Origin: Anaerolineae bacterium
GTDB lineage: Bacteria; Chloroflexota; Anaerolineae; Aggregatilineales; UBA2796
Direction of reading: 5' to 3'
Assembly: GCA_020851855.1 (NCBI GenBank)
Contig: JADZBY010000303.1
Span: 1-16,216 of the forward strand
Length of the DNA: 16,216 nucleotides
Part shown: positions 6,249-13,905 of the stretch, in pieces
How the letters are laid out: each line of letters starts with the position of its first letter
Position numbering within the stretch: position 1 is the stretch's first letter
Translations under genes and position numbers: made by a program
The notes under the pieces: model-generated
Told to the model about the DNA's origin: nothing
The model's input: only the letters and a program-made list of their open reading frames with translations
Databases searched by the model: none

Positions 6249-7295
6249 TCAGCCGGGCTGCGTGTGTGGCTGCGCCGACCAGCGCAGCGCCGTATCGAGC
6301 TTGCCGTTTGCGATCAGGCGCTTGATGTGCGCGATGCGCTTGTAGCGCTCGCCTTCGAAATCCTCGGCGTTCAGCCCGACGCGCTCGAAGGCGGCGGCAA
6401 GTTCCTGCGCGCCTTTGCGGGCGTTCCATTGCGGCTTGAACTCCGGCAGCGCCCTGGCGATCTTCGAGAAATCGACCCGGTAGCAGCGCGTGTCCGGCCC
6501 GCCGTTCGGATCGTACTCGATGTCGCAGCCGGGCACGGTGTCTTTGACGATGTCCGCGATCTCATGCACGCGGTAGTTGTCCTCGGTGCGCCCAACGTTG
6601 AAGACCTGATCGTGCACCACCTCACGCGGGGCGTGCAGCACGGCCAGAAACGCCCGCGAGATGTCCTCGATGTGCACGATGGGCCGCCACGGCGTGCCGT
6701 CGCTCTTGATGAAGACGCGCTTTGTCGTGTAGGCCCAGGCCGTCAGGTTGTTGAGCACCAGGTCGAAGCGCAGGCGCGGCGAGACGCCAAACGCCGTGGC
6801 GCAGCGCAGGTACGTGGGGCTGAAGGCCGGCCCGGCCAGTTGATGCAGCGCCTCTTCGGAGAGCACCTTCGATTTGCCGTACGGAGTCACCGGGTTTAAT
6901 TCCGACTCCTCGGTGACCATGTTCTCGCCCGCCGCGCCGTAGTTGCTGCACGACGACGAGAAAATGAACCGACCGACGCCTGCCTCTTTGGCCAAACCGG
7001 CCAGCCGCGCCGTGGCGTGGTAGTTGATGTCGTAGGTCAGGTCGGGATTCAGGTCGCCGAGTGGGTCGTTGGACAGGCCGGCCAGGTGGATCACGGCGTC
7101 GAAGCCGAACACATCCTCAAGCGTGGCATCCCGGATGTCTTTGATGATTTCCGGGATCACGGGCAGGTAGTTGCCAAAGGTCGAGCCGCGATACAGGTCG
7201 CTGTCCATGCCAACCACATCGTGCCCGGCGGCGACCAGCATCGGCGTCATGACGCTGCCAATGTATCCCTTGTGGCCGGTCAGGAGTACGCGCAT
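6249..7295 (-). CDS. Extended SDR nucleotide-sugar epimerase/reductase
   Basis: 348 residues. The NAD(P) Rossmann motif TGHKGYIG is at 6-13, with D31 ending strand two, which favours NAD. HLAGLSNDPLG follows at 70-80. The catalytic set is S115 (in SSSCSNYG, 113-120), Y139 and K143 (YGKSK). The C-terminal half binds the sugar nucleotide (FNVGRTEDNYRVHEIADIV, 232-250). The two positions that in 4,6-dehydratases such as RmlB carry Asp-Glu are C116 and S117 here. It is therefore more likely an epimerase or a 4-ketoreductase than a dehydratase. It follows rfbF by seven bases, and its ribosome binding site (AAGGA, 7307-7311) lies inside the last codons of rfbF, so the two are translationally coupled. 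A CDP-linked sugar is the natural guess for the substrate, but it is unproven. Confidence 0.88.
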   Translation of the reverse strand: MRVLLTGHKGYIGSVMTPMLVAAGHDVVGMDSDLYRGSTFGNYLPVIPEIIKDIRDATLEDVFGFDAVIHLAGLSNDPLGDLNPDLTYDINYHATARLAGLAKEAGVGRFIFSSSCSNYGAAGENMVTEESELNPVTPYGKSKVLSEEALHQLAGPAFSPTYLRCATAFGVSPRLRFDLVLNNLTAWAYTTKRVFIKSDGTPWRPIVHIEDISRAFLAVLHAPREVVHDQVFNVGRTEDNYRVHEIADIVKDTVPGCDIEYDPNGGPDTRCYRVDFSKIARALPEFKPQWNARKGAQELAAAFERVGLNAEDFEGERYKRIAHIKRLIANGKLDTALRWSAQPHTQPG

Positions 7296-7302
7296 AGTCT
7301 GT

Positions 7303-8076
7303 TCAGTCCTTCCATAGCTTCCACGGCGCTTGGCCGGCTTCCCACAGGTCTTCGAGCAGTTTCTTGTCGCGCAGGGTATCCATGCACTGCCAGAACGAGT
7401 CGTGGCGATAGGCCATCAACTGGCCATCGGCGGCCAGACGCTCCAACGGCTCGCGCTCCCACTGGGTCTGATCGCCTTCGATGTAATCAAAAACGCCCGG
7501 CTCCAGGACGAAAAACGCGCCGTTGATCCAGCCTTCGGCGGTTTGCGGCTTCTCGTTAAAGCTGACGATCTGGTCGCCTGCCATCTCGAGGTGGCCAAAG
7601 CGGGCAGGCGGGCGCACGGCGGTCATGGTGGCCATCTTGCCGTGCTTGTGGTGGAAGTCGAGCAGGCGGCACAGGTCCACGTTGCTCACGCCGTCGCCCC
7701 AGGTCAGCATGAACGTCGAATCGCCCAGGTAGGGCTGAAGGCGCTTGATCCTGCCGCCGGTCAGCGTCGGGACGCCGGTGTCAATGAGCTGAACCTGCCA
7801 GTCAGGCGCGTGGCGGTTCTCCATACTGACGCTGCCGGTGCGCAAATCCACGTTGAGGTTGCTGTTGAGCGAGCTGTAATCCACCATGTACTTCTTGATG
7901 TACTCGCCCTTGTAGCCGAGCGCGATCACAAATTCTTTGAACCCGTGATACGAATAATGCATCATGATGTGCCAGAGGATGGGGATGCCGCCGATCTCGA
8001 CCATCGGCTTGGGCTTGACTTGAGTTTCTTCCGAGAGCCGGGAGCCGACTCCGCCTGCGAGGATGGCAACTTTCAT
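7303..8076 (-). CDS. rfbF: Glucose-1-phosphate cytidylyltransferase
   Basis: 257 residues, the usual length. It joins CTP and alpha-D-glucose-1-phosphate to give CDP-glucose and diphosphate, the first step to CDP-linked deoxy sugars. The nucleotidyltransferase loop LAGGVGSRLSEET (6-18) and KPKPMVEIGG (21-30) come first. WGDGVSNVDL (126-135) holds the metal-binding D128, and VRPPARFG (154-161), EKP (175-177) and GWINGAFFVLEP (182-193) follow. WQCMDTLRDKKLLEDLW (229-245) and PWKLW (251-255) near the C-terminus are typical of RfbF and separate it from RmlA and GalU. A GGAGAAACAGG stretch lies upstream of ATG 8076. It leads the coupled pair with the SDR gene and follows a 302-base gap. A CDP-glucose 4,6-dehydratase (rfbG) is not next to it, which is unusual. 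Confidence 0.95.
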   Translation of the reverse strand: MKVAILAGGVGSRLSEETQVKPKPMVEIGGIPILWHIMMHYSYHGFKEFVIALGYKGEYIKKYMVDYSSLNSNLNVDLRTGSVSMENRHAPDWQVQLIDTGVPTLTGGRIKRLQPYLGDSTFMLTWGDGVSNVDLCRLLDFHHKHGKMATMTAVRPPARFGHLEMAGDQIVSFNEKPQTAEGWINGAFFVLEPGVFDYIEGDQTQWEREPLERLAADGQLMAYRHDSFWQCMDTLRDKKLLEDLWEAGQAPWKLWKD

Positions 8077-8378
8077 AGCGCATGCACCTGTTTCTCCAGC
8101 GTTGTCCTACCCGTCATCGGAACGGTGCCGTCACACGGGCCGCGACAAGCGACCGGCCAAGCCACTCCGAGGTGAGCAGGGCATTGCACATTGGGTGTAT
8201 GGTTGTGGCGCACACGGGTGCGTCGGGAATCTGACGGGACGACCGTCAACGCGAGGGCCGGATAGATGGCTCCACCGGCTCCCTAGCTCGCATTATCAGG
8301 CGCGGCTCCTTTCAGAAGCCTTGCGAATACTTCGGCAACCGCTCGCCTTACGAAGCTGCAAGGTCGGTAGGTATTTCT
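8077..8378 (-). other. Intergenic region between the BY-kinase gene and rfbF
   Basis: 302 bases with no supported gene. TGACGG (8232-8237) and CCGTCA (8243-8248) form a 6-bp hairpin with a five-base loop. On the minus strand a GATAAT hexamer (8292-8297) resembles a -10 box, but no convincing -35 box stands 16-18 bases before it. No T-run terminator follows the kinase stop, so rfbF may be read from an unseen promoter here or from upstream. Confidence 0.35.
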
Positions 8379-10109
8379 TTACGCATGATCAGCGTTTTCG
8401 GGGACAATGCCCGCCTGCGGCTCGCCCTGTTCGGAGCCGGCGTGGCTGCTGGATGCTTCCAGCGCCGATGTCCACGCGCCATCTTCGCTGCGCGGCGCAG
8501 CCGTTGCCTCGTAGACGGGCGAGCCGTAGCCCGGCGTGCGGTAGATGCGCCGCTGGCGCAGGTCGCGGCGTGGGTAGCGGTTGAGGATCACTCCCACGAT
8601 GTCGGTTCCGATCTGCTCCAGCAGGTCTTTGGCCTTGAGCAGCGCTTCCCACTGGGTGCGCCCGGCATCCGCGACCAGCACCGCCGAGGCGTTCGTGGCC
8701 AGGGCCAGGGCGGGCACGTCGGCCAGGTCGAGGCAGGGCGGCGCGTCGATGACCACACAATCGACGGCGTGAAATTCGACCAGGGCGTCGATCCAGCCGG
8801 ATACGCGCGAGCTGCCCAGCAGATTGCCGGGGTTCTCCATAGCCTGGCCGCCCGGCAGCACGCCCAGGTTGGGGATGGACGTGGCGTGCACCACCTTGAA
8901 CACCGTGGTGGGGTCGACGCTCAGCAGCCAGCCAAAGCCCATTTCATCCTCAATGGCGAAGACCTTGCCCACCGTCGGCGCGCGCAGGTCGCTATCGACA
9001 AGCAGCACTCGCAGCCCGGACAGCGCCAGCGCGCCCGCGATATTGATGGCAGTCGTGGTCTTGCCCTCGCCCGCGCCAGGGCTGGTCACGACGAAGACGC
9101 GCGATGACGGGTTCATGCGCAGGTACGAGCGCAATTTGGTGGCCACGGCGCGGTAGGCTTCGGCTTCGGGCGACTCGGGCATGCGTTCGACCACGAACCG
9201 GTTGCGGCGCACAAGCCGCGTGCGTGTGATCTCGCCCAGCGCACGCAGCCCGGAGCGTTCGTCCACCTCGTCCGCGTTGCGCACGGTGGTGTTGCCTTGC
9301 TCACGCAGCATCAGGATCGCTGCGGCCAGGATGACGCCGGCCATCGCGCCTGCCGCCAGGGCGATGAACGGACTCAGCCCGCTGGGGCGAAGGGCGGGCC
9401 GGGCGCGCTCGATGATCACGAGCTGGTTGGTGCGGTTTGTCAGGCTCAGGAGCGTGCTGGACAACTGCGCCAGGATCGAGCGCGACGAGTTGGTCTGCTC
9501 CACGAGCTGGTTATAGACGCGCGTGCGCTCTTCAACGGTGGTCTGGTCGCCGCTTTCAATGGCGGTGTTCAGTTCGGCCAGCGCCTCCAGGGAGCGTTGG
9601 TTACTGACGGTGATCTGGTTCTCCAGGTCCTTGATCTGGTCCTGAAGCGTCCGCATCTGGGCGCGCTGCTCTTCGGTCAGGTACGACGGGCTGGTCGTGA
9701 CGAGCTGAGCGGCGATGGTGTTGGCGATATCGGCGGCCTTTTGCGCGTCCGTGTACGTGGCGTTGATTTGCAGGATGGGCGTTTCGGCCACTACCTGCGT
9801 GCTCACCATGCTGCGCAGAAGCTCCGGGCTTTCCGACAGGCCAAGCTGGTTGATGGTGTCTTCAAGCAACTCGTAGGTGATGAGCTGCGCATATGTCACG
9901 GCGAGCCGCTGGCCCGTGTCAATCTGGCCAACGCTGGGATCAGGATTGGTGATCGTATTCCCGATGAAAATGCGCGCTTCGGAGACATACTGCGGGGCCT
10001 CGCGCGAGCGCAGGAGATACGCGCCGCCGCCGGCCACGGCTGCTGCCAGAACGATCAGCCACCAGCCACGCAGAAGGGCGCGAATGTATCTGGAGTTGTC
10101 GGTTTCCAT
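8379..10109 (-). CDS. Fused Wzz/tyrosine BY-kinase for polysaccharide chain-length control
   Basis: 576 residues. The first membrane helix (about 15-33) is followed by a Wzz-type domain (YVSEARIFIGN, 41-51) and a helical, probably coiled-coil stretch (145-225). A proline-bearing segment (ARPALRPSGLSP, 236-247) leads into the second helix (248-268), so residues 34-245 are extracytoplasmic. The cytosolic kinase domain has Walker A SPGAGEGKTTT (343-353, K350), Walker A' VLLVDSDLR (368-376) and Walker B CVVIDAPP (451-458). The tail has Y523, Y528 and Y533, a sparse version of the autophosphorylated tyrosine cluster, then about 40 mostly polar residues. Such proteins cycle between phosphorylated and unphosphorylated forms and set polymer length with Wzy. 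It is shorter than Wzc of E. coli (about 720 residues). No cognate phosphatase or outer-membrane exporter is visible. Confidence 0.92.
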   Translation of the reverse strand: METDNSRYIRALLRGWWLIVLAAAVAGGGAYLLRSREAPQYVSEARIFIGNTITNPDPSVGQIDTGQRLAVTYAQLITYELLEDTINQLGLSESPELLRSMVSTQVVAETPILQINATYTDAQKAADIANTIAAQLVTTSPSYLTEEQRAQMRTLQDQIKDLENQITVSNQRSLEALAELNTAIESGDQTTVEERTRVYNQLVEQTNSSRSILAQLSSTLLSLTNRTNQLVIIERARPALRPSGLSPFIALAAGAMAGVILAAAILMLREQGNTTVRNADEVDERSGLRALGEITRTRLVRRNRFVVERMPESPEAEAYRAVATKLRSYLRMNPSSRVFVVTSPGAGEGKTTTAINIAGALALSGLRVLLVDSDLRAPTVGKVFAIEDEMGFGWLLSVDPTTVFKVVHATSIPNLGVLPGGQAMENPGNLLGSSRVSGWIDALVEFHAVDCVVIDAPPCLDLADVPALALATNASAVLVADAGRTQWEALLKAKDLLEQIGTDIVGVILNRYPRRDLRQRRIYRTPGYGSPVYEATAAPRSEDGAWTSALEASSSHAGSEQGEPQAGIVPENADHA

Positions 10110-10211
10110 GATGCGGTCTTGTCACTTCCTGCCAGCCTCGTGCGGCGAGTCCCCGATGAGGCGTAGCGGCGTCGGCGCACAACCATCCCAAAGCCCGCTT
10201 ACTACGCCATC

Positions 10212-10217
10212 ATTATC
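10212..10217 (-). promoter_or_regulatory. Possible -10 box ahead of the BY-kinase gene
   Basis: GATAAT on the minus strand, inside the 166-base gap between the zinc-ribbon methyltransferase and the kinase gene. No good -35 box is found at the usual distance. The same hexamer followed by G occurs in the gap ahead of rfbF. The gap also holds a GCGC-TTCG-GCGC mini-hairpin (10243-10254) without a T-run. Confidence 0.22.
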
Positions 10218-10275
10218 TCAGATTTCCGCCCCTCGCTGTTGGGCGCTTCGGCGCGTCTGCTGTGGGCCAAGCGTC

Positions 10276-11613
10276 TCACAAGTATCCTGGCGGCAAGGGA
10301 AGGATCACGGCACGGGCCACCAGGCGCTCGATGACGGGTCGGTCGGCGTCCTCGAGGCGGCGGCTGCGCAGCCGCCCCAACAGGCCGCGATCCAGGCTCG
10401 GATGCTCCGGGATGATGTGTGTGACGGCGCGGCATTCGGCTTCCAGTTCCGCGCTGGGCCACGCCATTTCAAGCTGCACGTCGGAATCGCCATCGCGAGC
10501 CGCGTAGATCGGATTCAGGGCGAGCGGCCCGGCGTCCGCCAGTGTTTGCGCCAGCGCCGGGTAACGACGCCAGGTTGCCTCGTTCGCGCTGGCCACCAGG
10601 CAGATGACCGGCGCGCTGCCCAACGCCTGTTCGGCGGCAGAGGCCGTCAGGTCCAATTCCTGCGCCTGCGTGAACAGCCGCAAGATATCCGCTTCCACGA
10701 AGAGACGCGGCTCCATCCCGCCGAAACAGCGCCGGTAGTCCTCTGGCGGAAGCGGAATCCCGGCGTTGGGATTGGGAGACAGGGCGTTGTGCAGGTGAGG
10801 AAAGACCCAGACGCCGTCCGGGCGGGTCACACGGCGAAGCTCTTGCCCCAGCGCCGCTTTGGCGCGCACGTAGTGCATGCCATCCAGACACCACACGCCG
10901 GACAATGCCCGGTCTGCAAACGGCAACGGCGCTTCGGTGCTGAGGCAAATGAGCGTCGCATCCGGCGCGATGAAGCGTTTGGCAATGTACAGGTTCAGGA
11001 AGTCGTGGTCGGCGGCGACGACGTGCAGGTGGGGAAAAGACCGGCCTATCAGGTAGCTGGAGTGCCCGATGCCGCAGGCGAGGTCAAGCACCACGCCGCC
11101 GGACAGATTGTCGAAGACAGAGATCAGCGGCAAGGACGCCAGAAAGCTCGGGTTCGCGGTGCGATAGAACAGGTAATCCGCGTAAAGCGAGGGGCGAAAG
11201 GCATATAACGCCTCGCGCAAGGTCGGGCTTGATTCAGCCAGGGCACGGGCCTGGGCGGTGCGCCAGTTGCTCAGCATCCTTCCAAGCGGCCCACCGCGCT
11301 TGCCCAGTATGGTCACGAGCTTCTGTAGCGCCGGACGCGGCCCGGAGACGGGCGAGAGTGTGCTGATCGCATAGGCCAGCGCGCCCACGCAATCGCCGGC
11401 GTCCAGATAGTCGATCAGCGCATCGTCTGTGCTATTGGCCGGCGAATACTGTTGCAGGATCAGGATGCTATCGAGAATCGCGTATCGATAGCAGTGACAG
11501 CGGGCGATGCCCCAGGCCAGCGTCTCTTGCCCTGGGGATAAGTCCTTGTCCAGGACGAGCGGACTGCCGCAGTAGGGACAGTGCAACGTCGTGAGCAGCG
11601 CGCGTGTGAGCAT
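10276..11613 (-). CDS. SAM-dependent methyltransferase with N-terminal zinc ribbon
   Basis: 445 residues. The N-terminus resembles a Trm112-like zinc ribbon: CPYCGSPL (12-19) and CHCYRYAILD (39-48), with C12, C15, C39 and C41 as likely ligands. A helical linker of about 110 residues precedes the class I methyltransferase core. SAM motif I is VVLDLACGIGHS (174-185), D202 ends strand two, and WCLDGMHYVRAKAALGQELR (241-260) is the Methyltransf_11-like segment before the RPDG turn. About 150 C-terminal residues are unassigned. There is no signal peptide. A GAGG site seven bases before ATG 11613 supports the start. It lies 92 bases after the large beta-rich gene and 166 before the kinase gene. A sugar or a lipid-linked intermediate is the likely target, but proteins with this layout have varied substrates. 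Confidence 0.82.
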   Translation of the reverse strand: MLTRALLTTLHCPYCGSPLVLDKDLSPGQETLAWGIARCHCYRYAILDSILILQQYSPANSTDDALIDYLDAGDCVGALAYAISTLSPVSGPRPALQKLVTILGKRGGPLGRMLSNWRTAQARALAESSPTLREALYAFRPSLYADYLFYRTANPSFLASLPLISVFDNLSGGVVLDLACGIGHSSYLIGRSFPHLHVVAADHDFLNLYIAKRFIAPDATLICLSTEAPLPFADRALSGVWCLDGMHYVRAKAALGQELRRVTRPDGVWVFPHLHNALSPNPNAGIPLPPEDYRRCFGGMEPRLFVEADILRLFTQAQELDLTASAAEQALGSAPVICLVASANEATWRRYPALAQTLADAGPLALNPIYAARDGDSDVQLEMAWPSAELEAECRAVTHIIPEHPSLDRGLLGRLRSRRLEDADRPVIERLVARAVILPLPPGYL

Positions 11614-11705
11614 GATGAGGCCTCAATCCAGTCCTGATGTGCGGGCGGTTCGATCACGTGCAGGCGGTTTATCCCGGCGCAGCAGACCGCGTGCCATCCC
11701 CGGCG

Positions 11706-13850
11706 TCAGACCCGTGACACAAAGCGTGTGAACGTCGTGCCCGTGTCGTCGCCCCACTCCCAGTTGGCAAGCAGGCCAACACGGCGGATGGCGAGTGGGC
11801 CAATGCTCGGATAGACGTCGCTGAGCGCGCGAAAAAGCACCGGCTCTCCGTTCAAGGACGCCAGAAGGCGCATCCCATCGAACTGGACGCGCAGGCTGAA
11901 CGGCGCATTCCAGCCGATGTGCCGGGTGCAATTGGCCCAGACGGCGTCATACAGCTCCTCGAAGCCGCGCAAATGGGTAAATAGGGCGGTCGATACCGCA
12001 GGGTGATCATCCCCAAAGTAGTGGCTGATGACGATGTAGTTGTCCTCGTCCTGCCAGAAGATCACGCCGCCCCGGAACTTCTCGTCCTGGCCGGGTCCGC
12101 TTCCGGGCGGCGTCATGTCCAGTTGCAGGTCGGCGAAGGTCGGCGTATCCCAGGCCACGGTGAACGCCGTGCGCCCCGGATTGGGAGCCTGCGCACTAGC
12201 CCGCACGCGGGCCGTGCCGTTGCCAAGAACATCGACGTGGCCGATGCCGAGCGAGCGCTGCCAGGTCCGGTTGCCGGTTGTGGCCAGCTTGCCGTCAAGC
12301 GGGCGCGCCTGGCCCTCAAACGTTTCCTCGATGACGGTGCGTTCTCCCTGCCGTTGCCAGGGCGCGCCGTGATCGAGCGCCGGCGGGATGGGGATGCTGC
12401 GTGGGTGCGCCTCGAACTGCCGGATGTGCGCACCCGGTGCGGCTGCGTCTGCCCACACTCCGACGCCCACCTCGCCGGTTAGTCGCGTGTCCTCGACGCG
12501 CCGCGCGAACCGCAGCGCGCCGTTCAAAAAGGCGGCGATCTGCCTGCCGTCGTCAAGAATCTGAAGCGAGAGCGGCATCCCAACCGGCAGCGTTGGGTGC
12601 GTGTCCGAGAACACCGTGTGCGGCGCGCCGCCTTCCACGACGGACAGGCTGCTTTCGCGCGGACCGACCTTGAGTATCCAATAGTCGCGCGCGGACGCCG
12701 CACGCCATACCAGCCCGACAGCGCCAGCATCCGGCGTATCAAACTCAATCAGGGCGTGGATCAGCCCGCTTGGCCCTTCGGGTTGCAGCAGGGCAATGTT
12801 CGCTGTGGCCTCATTGCCTGCTGCGCCCTGTGGCCTGCGATGAAATTCGCCCGACACGGCGCGCCATGCGCCGCCTGCTTCTGCAGCGGACTCCCCCAGC
12901 GGCCCACCACCGGAGAGCGCATCGGCGGCGTGCGCCGTGCCGTACCAGGCTGCCCACGCCGGCGTCTCCGCGACGGACACGCCGTAGACGCGCGTCTCCG
13001 CGCGAAAGCCGATCTGGCCGAGCACCGGCTGATGCACGCCTGCGTACACGTCTTCCTCGGCGTGGAACGGATCAATGGCCAGCGGGCGCATGTCCGGATG
13101 GGCGGCCAACCCATGCGCATTGGGCAGCGATGCAGCGTAATAGGCTGCGCCCTGCTCCCGCAGGATGACCACGTAGCAGATCGGCACGTTTTGCACGCCG
13201 CGCACGGCGGGCAACGGCGCATCGCCGACCTGCGCCCACAGCTCGCCGTTTTCCGCGCCAAGAGCGTGCATGACGAAGGCATCCCCTTCGGGAAGGGAGT
13301 CCGATTCGCCCGGAACAGGGGCAGTAAACCAGCCCACTGCCAGATTCTCGTTGTGGATGGACGGGATGGGCAGGTCTTTCGTGATGGCTTTGAGCCGCAG
13401 CCACCAGCGCACGCGCCGGACCATGCGCCGGGTGTGCTCGCTGCGTATCCAGCGCGCCATGCGTTTGAACAGGATACGCTTGCTCTCGCCCGACCCGACC
13501 GTACCGAGCGCCCAGCGCCACAGGCGGCCCTTGATGCTGCCCGGAAAGATCTCGATCTGCGATGTGTTGTGGCCGTTGAGCAGGTATACGCTCAGCGCCA
13601 GGCCATTTTCGCGCTTGAACGGACCATAGGCCACGCCCGCACGGCCCCAGCCTGCCCGGTGTAGCGGCTCGATGCGCAGCGCGCCGTGATCGACGCTCAT
13701 TACACGCTCAACGTCCACGCCGCGCCGAGTAACGCCGTCTGCCGTGCGGCTCCCGATGACCGATCCCCGGGGGTAATCCCGCTCAAAGCCATCTCTGAGC
13801 AGTAGACGGGCCTCGGCGGCGCGGGGCATTTCGCGTTCAAGCATATGCAT
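11706..13850 (-). CDS. Unrecognised large beta-rich protein with lectin-like sandwich regions
   Basis: 714 residues from ATG 13850; an ATG nine bases earlier is less likely because the GAGGG site touches it. I do not recognise a named family. Residues of the longer form (numbered from 13859) are used here. The N-terminal part opens with LLLRDGFERDYPRG (19-32) and runs to about 300, with a basic Arg/Trp stretch at 131-155. The middle part (about 329-485) reads like a concanavalin-A/LamG-type sandwich: LIEFDTPDAGAVGLVWRA (370-387), DYWILKVG (392-399), a FLNG turn (444-447). The C-terminal part (about 510-717) opens with another ETFEG and has GGVIFWQDEDNYIVISHYFG (597-616), SLRVQFDGMRLLASLNGEP (655-673) and VGLLANWEWGDDTG (694-707). 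No signal peptide, membrane helix or clear catalytic motif is seen. It lies 55 bases after a C-methyltransferase gene. Carbohydrate binding is inference. Confidence 0.75.
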   Translation of the reverse strand: MHMLEREMPRAAEARLLLRDGFERDYPRGSVIGSRTADGVTRRGVDVERVMSVDHGALRIEPLHRAGWGRAGVAYGPFKRENGLALSVYLLNGHNTSQIEIFPGSIKGRLWRWALGTVGSGESKRILFKRMARWIRSEHTRRMVRRVRWWLRLKAITKDLPIPSIHNENLAVGWFTAPVPGESDSLPEGDAFVMHALGAENGELWAQVGDAPLPAVRGVQNVPICYVVILREQGAAYYAASLPNAHGLAAHPDMRPLAIDPFHAEEDVYAGVHQPVLGQIGFRAETRVYGVSVAETPAWAAWYGTAHAADALSGGGPLGESAAEAGGAWRAVSGEFHRRPQGAAGNEATANIALLQPEGPSGLIHALIEFDTPDAGAVGLVWRAASARDYWILKVGPRESSLSVVEGGAPHTVFSDTHPTLPVGMPLSLQILDDGRQIAAFLNGALRFARRVEDTRLTGEVGVGVWADAAAPGAHIRQFEAHPRSIPIPPALDHGAPWQRQGERTVIEETFEGQARPLDGKLATTGNRTWQRSLGIGHVDVLGNGTARVRASAQAPNPGRTAFTVAWDTPTFADLQLDMTPPGSGPGQDEKFRGGVIFWQDEDNYIVISHYFGDDHPAVSTALFTHLRGFEELYDAVWANCTRHIGWNAPFSLRVQFDGMRLLASLNGEPVLFRALSDVYPSIGPLAIRRVGLLANWEWGDDTGTTFTRFVSRV

Positions 13851-13859
13851 GTCTGGCAT

Positions 13860-13864
13860 CCCTC
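13860..13864 (-). promoter_or_regulatory. Ribosome binding site deciding the start of the large beta-rich gene
   Basis: GAGGG on the minus strand stands nine bases before ATG 13850 but directly against ATG 13859. The later start is therefore preferred. Confidence 0.5.
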
Positions 13865-13905
13865 GTCGAGTCGCGTTGCGCTGCCATCGCCCGGCAGCCC
13901 TTTCC

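Noticed and set aside
8063..8584. 173-codon plus-strand frame covering the 8077-8378 gap
   Set aside because: Arg-rich translation that runs into the antisense of the kinase gene, with no motif or ribosome binding site.
9877..11208. 443-codon plus-strand frame opposite the BY-kinase and zinc-ribbon methyltransferase genes
   Set aside because: Spans two well-supported minus-strand genes and their gap; translation lacks any motif.
12597..13664. 355-codon plus-strand frame opposite the large beta-rich gene
   Set aside because: The minus frame is twice as long, has a ribosome binding site and beta-sandwich pattern; the plus frame is His/Arg/Ala-rich without domains.
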